Part shown: one piece after another, positions 59,633-64,000 of the stretch
Position numbering within the stretch: the first letter of the stretch is position 1
Layout of the letters: each line of letters opens with the position of its first letter
Program-made: the position numbers and the translations under genes
The notes under the pieces: generated by a model
Database searches by the model: none
What the model was told of the DNA's origin: nothing
The model's input: only the letters and a program-made list of their open reading frames with translations
NCBI GenBank assembly: GCA_003229305.1
Contig: QIDH01000057.1
Location: 1-64,000, forward strand
Reading direction: 5' to 3'
DNA from: Acidimicrobiia bacterium
GTDB lineage: Bacteria > Actinomycetota > Acidimicrobiia > Spongiisociales > Spongiisociaceae
DNA: 64,000 bases

Positions 59633-59771
59633 CGCGTGTTCCTCTCTCGAGTGACCCGAAGATGACCTATGTGCATCTTGGTCGATGATCGGTCGAGAGG
59701 CGAACTGAGGGCAGGGTCGACACTGAAGGCGTCCGGGTGAACGTCTGCAATCGTTGGAAATGTGGAGCTGT

Positions 59772-60254
59772 CTATCCGTTCACGCTGGCTGTAACCAATA
59801 CCTGATCGTCGGCCTTTGCGACCAACACGTTGAAACCCAGGTCCGCATTGAAGAAGCTAGCGTTCGCAGAAGCTCCTGTTGCGGTGAACGTTCCGGTTTC
59901 GCCATCGGTGCCATCCAGCCAGTCCTGGTAAAACTCAACCAGGCCGTCGTACCTATCGATCGGGTAGGTCAAAGTGACCAGCTGAAGAGAAGCCTGAGAG
60001 GCAGATGACAGAATTTCGCCTCCGTCCGGAATAGGAATTGGAAAGCCGTCGGGGATTTCGCCGCCGCCGAAGGTGAGAGAACCTCCGCCTTCGTCGTCGG
60101 TGAATTCGACGGTGGCTTCGCCGGTGTCAGGGTCGATGTCGAAATTTTCGATCCCGGGATTGTTCTCGGCTACCTGCTCTGCGATGGTTTCTGCTGCGCT
60201 GCCACAGGCAGCGGCGATGAGTGCCAACGCGGCTATCAGAACGAATCTTCGCAC
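59772..60254 (-). CDS. Small secreted lipoprotein
   Basis: This 160-residue lipoprotein has a lipobox LIAAAC with Cys 17, then an acidic domain containing GFPIPIPDGGEI and YPIDRYDGLVEFYQDWLDG. The start is GTG 60254, with GGGAGA upstream; a later ATG would cut into the signal. The sequence pattern is seen in actinobacterial surface lipoproteins of unknown function. It lies between the bc operon and the divergent peptide importer and has no clear link to either. Confidence 0.7.
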   Translation of the reverse strand: MRRFVLIAALALIAAACGSAAETIAEQVAENNPGIENFDIDPDTGEATVEFTDDEGGGSLTFGGGEIPDGFPIPIPDGGEILSSASQASLQLVTLTYPIDRYDGLVEFYQDWLDGTDGETGTFTATGASANASFFNADLGFNVLVAKADDQVLVTASVNG

Positions 60255-60390
60255 GACAGGATCTCCCTTGTGTCGGCCCATTGGTCGGAATCATAGTTTG
60301 TGCGGTGCCCCTGTCGCGGGTTGGATTGGACACTGCATAAAACGGATCAGGGTTTCTAACATCGTTTTGGTCTTGGATGAGAGGCGGTAG

Positions 60391-61335
60391 GTGGCGCTGT
60401 TTACATTGCGGAGGTTGGCGATCTTCGTCGTCAGTTTGTGGGCGGCTTCGGTGATCGTCTTCGCTCTCCTCTCGGTGCTTCCAGGCGATCCGGCCGCGGT
60501 CATCCTCGGCACCCAGGCGACGCCAGAGTCGCTGGCGAGTCTGCGGTCGGAGCTTGGCCTTGACCGACCGGTGGTTGTGCAATACCTCGACTGGTCGGGA
60601 GATCTACTGCGCGGCGACTTCGGGACTTCATATATCAACCGCCTCTCGATAGGCAGGCAGATCGTGGATCGCCTCACGGTCACCGTTCCACTGGCCCTGA
60701 TGGGAATCGCTCTGGCGGTTCTGGTGGCCGTCCCCGCCGGTGTACTGGCCGCAGCTCGCCATCGCAAGGCCACCGACACCGTTGTCTCGACTCTCAGCCA
60801 GCTCGGCCTCGCAGTCCCGGCGTTCTGGGCCGGCCTGGTCTTCGTGACCTTCCTGGCGGTGCGCTGGCGGATATTTCCGGCAGGCGGATTCCCCGGCTGG
60901 TCTGACGATTTTCTGGGATCGCTCAAAGCTCTGGTACTCCCGTCCGTGTCCCTGGCGCTCGTTCAGGGTGCGATCCTGGCCCGCTACGTTCGGTCTGCGG
61001 TCCTCGAAGTGATGAACGAAGACTTCATCCGCACCGCCAGGGCCAAAGGCCTGACCCGCACCGGTGCTCTTTGGCGACATGGTCTTCGCAATGCGGCGAT
61101 CCCGGTTGTGACAATTCTCGGTCTCCAGCTTGCTGCCCTGCTGGCGGGGACGGTCGTGATCGAGAGCGTCTTTGTTCTGCCAGGCCTCGGCAATCTCCTG
61201 TTGCAGGCGATCAGTCGCCGTGACCTCTTGCTGGTTCAAGGGGCGGCTTTCGTGATCGCCGCGATCATCCTGTTGGTCAACCTGATCGTCGACCTCAGCT
61301 ACCCGCTGATCGACCCAAGAGTGCGCCGCAGATGA
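60391..61335 (+). CDS. Oligopeptide-type ABC importer permease, DppB-like
   Basis: This 314-residue permease has six or so helices and the DppB layout. It opens LRRLAIFVVSLWAASVIVFALL, has LPGDPAAVILG early on, the EAA loop (MNEDFIRTARAKGLTRTGALWRHGLRNAAIP) near residue 210, and a DPRVR end. It starts with GTG behind GAGG. It is the first of four importer genes, with ATGA coupling to the second permease. Members import peptides, nickel or sugars. No substrate is implied by the neighbours. Confidence 0.92.
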   Translation: MALFTLRRLAIFVVSLWAASVIVFALLSVLPGDPAAVILGTQATPESLASLRSELGLDRPVVVQYLDWSGDLLRGDFGTSYINRLSIGRQIVDRLTVTVPLALMGIALAVLVAVPAGVLAAARHRKATDTVVSTLSQLGLAVPAFWAGLVFVTFLAVRWRIFPAGGFPGWSDDFLGSLKALVLPSVSLALVQGAILARYVRSAVLEVMNEDFIRTARAKGLTRTGALWRHGLRNAAIPVVTILGLQLAALLAGTVVIESVFVLPGLGNLLLQAISRRDLLLVQGAAFVIAAIILLVNLIVDLSYPLIDPRVRRR

Positions 61336-62201
61336 GCGATGTTGGCCAGGATATGAGGCGCTCGTCAAGAGGTCGTCTGAGGTGGCGGCGAGTTAACCTC
61401 GTTGTGGGTTTGGTTCTGGTGGGAGTTGTTGTGGTGACCGCATTCGTGTCGTTCTTCTGGACCCCATTCGACCCCGAACAGGTCACGGTGGCCGATCGAT
61501 TCTACGGAGTCGGCGAGGCTGGTCACTGGCTGGGTACCGACCAGCTGGGTCGCGATATCGTGAGCAAGCTGATGGTCGGCTCCCGAAACACCCTGTTTGT
61601 GGGAGTGCTGGCAGTAGGAATCGCCATCGTCGTGGGAATCCCGCTCGGCGGCCTGGCCGCGACGCGGCGAGGATGGGTCGAAGAGCTGGTGATGCGCTTG
61701 TCCGACCTGATGTTCGCCTTTCCTGCTGTGCTGTTGGCGATCCTCTTGGTCGGGGCGCTCGGACCGTCAACCAGGTCGGCGATGATCGCCATTGGATTCG
61801 CCTACGTCCCCATCGTCGCAAGGGTCACCAGGGGAGCGGCCCTGCCGGTTTTGGAAAGGGACTTCGTACTCGCGGCCAGAAGCTACGGGCGAGGCCGGGC
61901 GTTCATCTTCGTTCGCCATGTCCTACCCAACATCGCATCGGTGTTGATCGTGCAGGCGACGGTTCTGTTTGCACTCGCCATCCTCGCCGAAGCGGCGCTG
62001 TCGTTCCTCGGAATCGGCACCCAACCCCCTACTCCATCGTGGGGGAGGAGCCTCAACGATGCCCAGACCTTCATATCGGTGGCGCCGACGCTGGCGTTGT
62101 GGCCTGGTCTGGCGATCGCCCTTTCTGTCCTCGGATTCAACCTTCTGGGCGACGGTCTGCGTGACGCCCTCGACCCGCGGCTCGAAGTCGGGCGGACCTG
62201 A
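61332..62201 (+). CDS. Oligopeptide-type ABC importer permease, DppC-like
   Basis: This 289-residue second permease has an N-terminal helix with a long following loop (FWTPFDPEQVTVADRF and HWLGTDQLGRDIVSKLM, the DppC hallmark). The EAA loop (LERDFVLAARSYGRGRAFIFVRHVLPN) and DGLRDALDPR lie near the end. It overlaps the first permease by 4 bases and the ATPase gene by 1 base. It pairs with the DppB-like protein as the membrane channel. Confidence 0.92.
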   Translation: MSDVGQDMRRSSRGRLRWRRVNLVVGLVLVGVVVVTAFVSFFWTPFDPEQVTVADRFYGVGEAGHWLGTDQLGRDIVSKLMVGSRNTLFVGVLAVGIAIVVGIPLGGLAATRRGWVEELVMRLSDLMFAFPAVLLAILLVGALGPSTRSAMIAIGFAYVPIVARVTRGAALPVLERDFVLAARSYGRGRAFIFVRHVLPNIASVLIVQATVLFALAILAEAALSFLGIGTQPPTPSWGRSLNDAQTFISVAPTLALWPGLAIALSVLGFNLLGDGLRDALDPRLEVGRT

Positions 62202-63823
62202 TGGGGCCAGTCCTGAGAGTCGACGGCCTCACGGTTGAGGCCGGCCCATCGACCCTGGTCGACGCAATCGGTTTCAGTATCGAGCCTGGGGATCGACTCG
62301 GCCTGATCGGCGAATCGGGTTCGGGCAAAACCATGACCGCTCTGGCCGTGATGGGGCTCCTGCCTGAGGGTGTGCACGCCTCCGGCCAGGTCACGTTTGG
62401 CGGGTCAGATCTCCTCAGGCTTTCCGAAACAGAATTGTGCACCGTGCGAGGCAACGGAATTTCGATGGTCTTCCAGGAGCCGATGACCGCGCTGAACCCG
62501 CTGATGAGGGTCGGGCACCAGATCGCCGAGGCGCTATCGATCCACCAGGGCACGCCGAAGGTCGAAGCCAGGCGCCTGGCCGTGGAGGCACTGGCCAGGG
62601 TGGGCATCCCAGATGTCGCGGCCAAGGCTAGGGCATACCCTCACGAGCTATCCGGCGGCCAGAGACAGAGGGTGATGATCGCGATGGCGATCGCCTGCGG
62701 GCCGGATTTGATCATCGCAGATGAGCCGACCACTGCGCTCGACGTCACCGTCCAAGCCCAGGTGCTCGGACTACTCGACGACCTGATCAGCACCGGCGAA
62801 ACCGCCCTGTTGCTGATCACTCACGACCTGCCGGTGGTTGCCGGCATGTGTCAGCGTGTCCTGGTCATGCACGAAGGAGTGATCGTCGAGGAGGGGGAGA
62901 CGGCCGACGTGTTTGCCGACCCTACGGAGGCCTACACAGCCGAGCTTGTGGCCTCTGTGCCGGAATTGAGTCGGACCGCAGCGATCCCTCCGACTTCTTC
63001 GGTGGCCCTGCTGACAGGGGAGGAAGCCCTGATCAGGGTGGAAGGGGTGACCCGCACATTCGGGCTTCCTCGCGCGTCGCTGGCCGAGCGGGCCCGCAGG
63101 CTGACCGCGGTCGACGATGTCGGGTTCAGCGTTCTGACCGGGGAAACGTTCGGCATCGTCGGTGAGTCAGGTTCCGGCAAGACGACGCTGGCCCGGATGC
63201 TGGTTGGGCTCGACCACCCGGATCGAGGAATCATCGAGGTGGCAGGCATGGCGGTGGCCGGTGCGAAGGATCGCGAGCTCGGTGAGCTGCGACGGATGGC
63301 CCAGATGATCTTTCAGGATCCGATGGGTTCGCTCGATCCCCGGATGAAAGTGGGTGATGTCATCGCAGAGCCGTTGCGGGCACTACGGATCGATGGCGAT
63401 CATCAGGCCAGGGTGGCGGACCTCTTGGAAGCGGTGGCCCTCCCGGTCGACTCGGCCGGCCGCTACGCACATGAGTTTTCCGGCGGTCAGCGTCAGCGCA
63501 TCGCCATCGCCAGGGCTCTCGCCCCCCGGCCCCGCCTGCTGATTGCCGACGAGCCGGTCAGCGCCCTCGACATGACGGTGCAGACGATCACTCTCCAGAT
63601 CCTGGCCGACTTGAAGGAGCGATTCGATCTGACCATGGTGTTCATCTCGCACGACCTGTCCGTGGTCTATGAGATATGTGATCGGGTCGCAGTGATGAAG
63701 GACGGCAAGATCGTTGAGCTCGGGCCGGCCACGGAGCTGTATGCGAACCCATCCCATCCGTATACCGCAGGTTTGATCAACGCCATCCCCCGCCTCGACG
63801 GCACTCTTCCGAGGGCAGGGTGA
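62201..63823 (+). CDS. Fused DppD-DppF type ABC importer ATPase
   Basis: This 540-residue protein carries both ATPases of the importer in one chain. The first domain (about 1-260) has [11 protein letters not shown] and [14 protein letters not shown] with [10 protein letters not shown]. The second (about 275-540) has [12 protein letters not shown] and [14 protein letters not shown] with [10 protein letters not shown]. Each is followed by the oligopeptide-family C-terminal segment ([19 protein letters not shown] in the second). Fusion of DppD and DppF is known in actinobacteria and ensures equal amounts of the two halves. Both nucleotide sites look active. Confidence 0.93.
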   Translation: MGPVLRVDGLTVEAGPSTLVDAIGFSIEPGDRLGLIGESGSGKTMTALAVMGLLPEGVHASGQVTFGGSDLLRLSETELCTVRGNGISMVFQEPMTALNPLMRVGHQIAEALSIHQGTPKVEARRLAVEALARVGIPDVAAKARAYPHELSGGQRQRVMIAMAIACGPDLIIADEPTTALDVTVQAQVLGLLDDLISTGETALLLITHDLPVVAGMCQRVLVMHEGVIVEEGETADVFADPTEAYTAELVASVPELSRTAAIPPTSSVALLTGEEALIRVEGVTRTFGLPRASLAERARRLTAVDDVGFSVLTGETFGIVGESGSGKTTLARMLVGLDHPDRGIIEVAGMAVAGAKDRELGELRRMAQMIFQDPMGSLDPRMKVGDVIAEPLRALRIDGDHQARVADLLEAVALPVDSAGRYAHEFSGGQRQRIAIARALAPRPRLLIADEPVSALDMTVQTITLQILADLKERFDLTMVFISHDLSVVYEICDRVAVMKDGKIVELGPATELYANPSHPYTAGLINAIPRLDGTLPRAG

Positions 63824-63888
63824 TTTCGCCTTCAAGGAATGTGATTGGTGCGTATGATCGGCGCCCGGTGTCCAGTGATGAGGTGCGT

Positions 63889-64000
63889 ATGAAGCTGCGT
63901 CGATTGATTGCCCTGATTTCTGTCATGGCGTTGTTGGCTGCCGCCTGCGGCGGCGGAACCGCCGCTTCTTCCCAAAAAGAGGTCATCATCGGGCTCCAGC
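63889..64000 (+). CDS. Substrate-binding lipoprotein of the peptide importer (5' part only)
   Basis: This open frame starts at an ATG behind AGGTG and runs off the window after 37 codons. It encodes a lipoprotein signal with a basic start (MKLRRLIAL), a hydrophobic stretch, lipobox LLAAAC and then GGGTAASSQKEVIIGLQ, the beginning expected of an oligopeptide-binding protein. It is the last visible gene of the importer operon. Confidence 0.75.
   Translation, partial: MKLRRLIALISVMALLAAACGGGTAASSQKEVIIGLQ

Noticed and set aside
59645-59704. CTCTCGA...TCGAGAG repeat before the bc operon
   Set aside because: The arms are only 7 bp with a loop of over 40 nt. This is likely by chance.
1-64000. tRNA, rRNA, CRISPR arrays, insertion sequences or prophage genes
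   Set aside because: No T-loop/anticodon patterns, regularly spaced direct repeats, transposase motifs or phage structural genes were recognised on reading both strands.

Overview
The window is high-GC (roughly 60% by eye) and reads as chromosomal DNA of an actinobacterium, most likely a deep-branching, lipid-degrading lineage such as the Acidimicrobiia. This is an inference from gene content: an AdnAB-type helicase-nuclease pair, an MmpL-type exporter, a DUF222/13E12-type HNH endonuclease gene, a PlsB-type acyltransferase, a MenA-type prenyltransferase, three acyl-CoA dehydrogenases, and many genes whose start codon lies 6-8 nt behind a TANNNT box (apparent leaderless transcripts). No rRNA, tRNA, CRISPR array, insertion sequence or prophage was recognised.

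Layout. 1-0.4 kb: an Xre-type regulator with its own promoter and dyad. 0.6-6.8 kb: a drug-efflux island with an MDR-family oxidoreductase, a TetR repressor, a DrrA/DrrB-type ABC exporter and an MMPL exporter. Its promoters share one operator motif, so the TetR protein probably controls all of them. 6.8-10 kb: a GH13 alpha-glucosidase converging on an orphan sensor kinase. 10.1-13.1 kb: a coupled SDR / MaoC hydratase / acyl-CoA dehydrogenase operon for beta-oxidation of a CoA ester. 13.2-20.6 kb: a 2-hydroxyacid dehydrogenase, a thiamine diphosphokinase, a beta-propeller lipoprotein, a wrecked 6-phosphofructokinase gene, malQ and an ATP-grasp ligase. 20.7-24.3 kb: nfuA, a PhnD-like protein without a signal peptide, and a Na/Pi symporter with a PhoU partner. 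24.3-33.8 kb: malic enzyme, polX, a hydrolase, a plsB-E1alpha-E1beta operon, dtd and a YCII protein. 33.9-40.1 kb: adnB and adnA. 40.4-43.3 kb: a homocysteine S-methyltransferase gene behind what looks like a SAM-II riboswitch, divergent from a VanW-family gene. 43.4-50.1 kb: a toxin-antitoxin pair, fatty-acid genes, the HNH gene, a sigma-factor remnant, and a TetR/acyl-CoA dehydrogenase pair. 50.1-55.1 kb: menA, arfB, an FMN-binding protein, an MpaB-family protein and an ECF sigma/membrane partner pair. 55.2-59.6 kb: a six-gene, fully overlapping operon for a split cytochrome bc complex with a GltD-like flavo-iron-sulfur protein. 59.8-64 kb: a lipoprotein and an oligopeptide-type ABC importer whose binding protein runs off the end.

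The strongest signals beyond ordinary gene calls are the SAM-II aptamer in an apparent actinobacterium, the shared TetR operator at several efflux promoters, the phosphofructokinase pseudogene that has lost its catalytic core, the bc operon carrying a flavoprotein dehydrogenase, and the pervasive leaderless start architecture, which also helps to fix several start codons.
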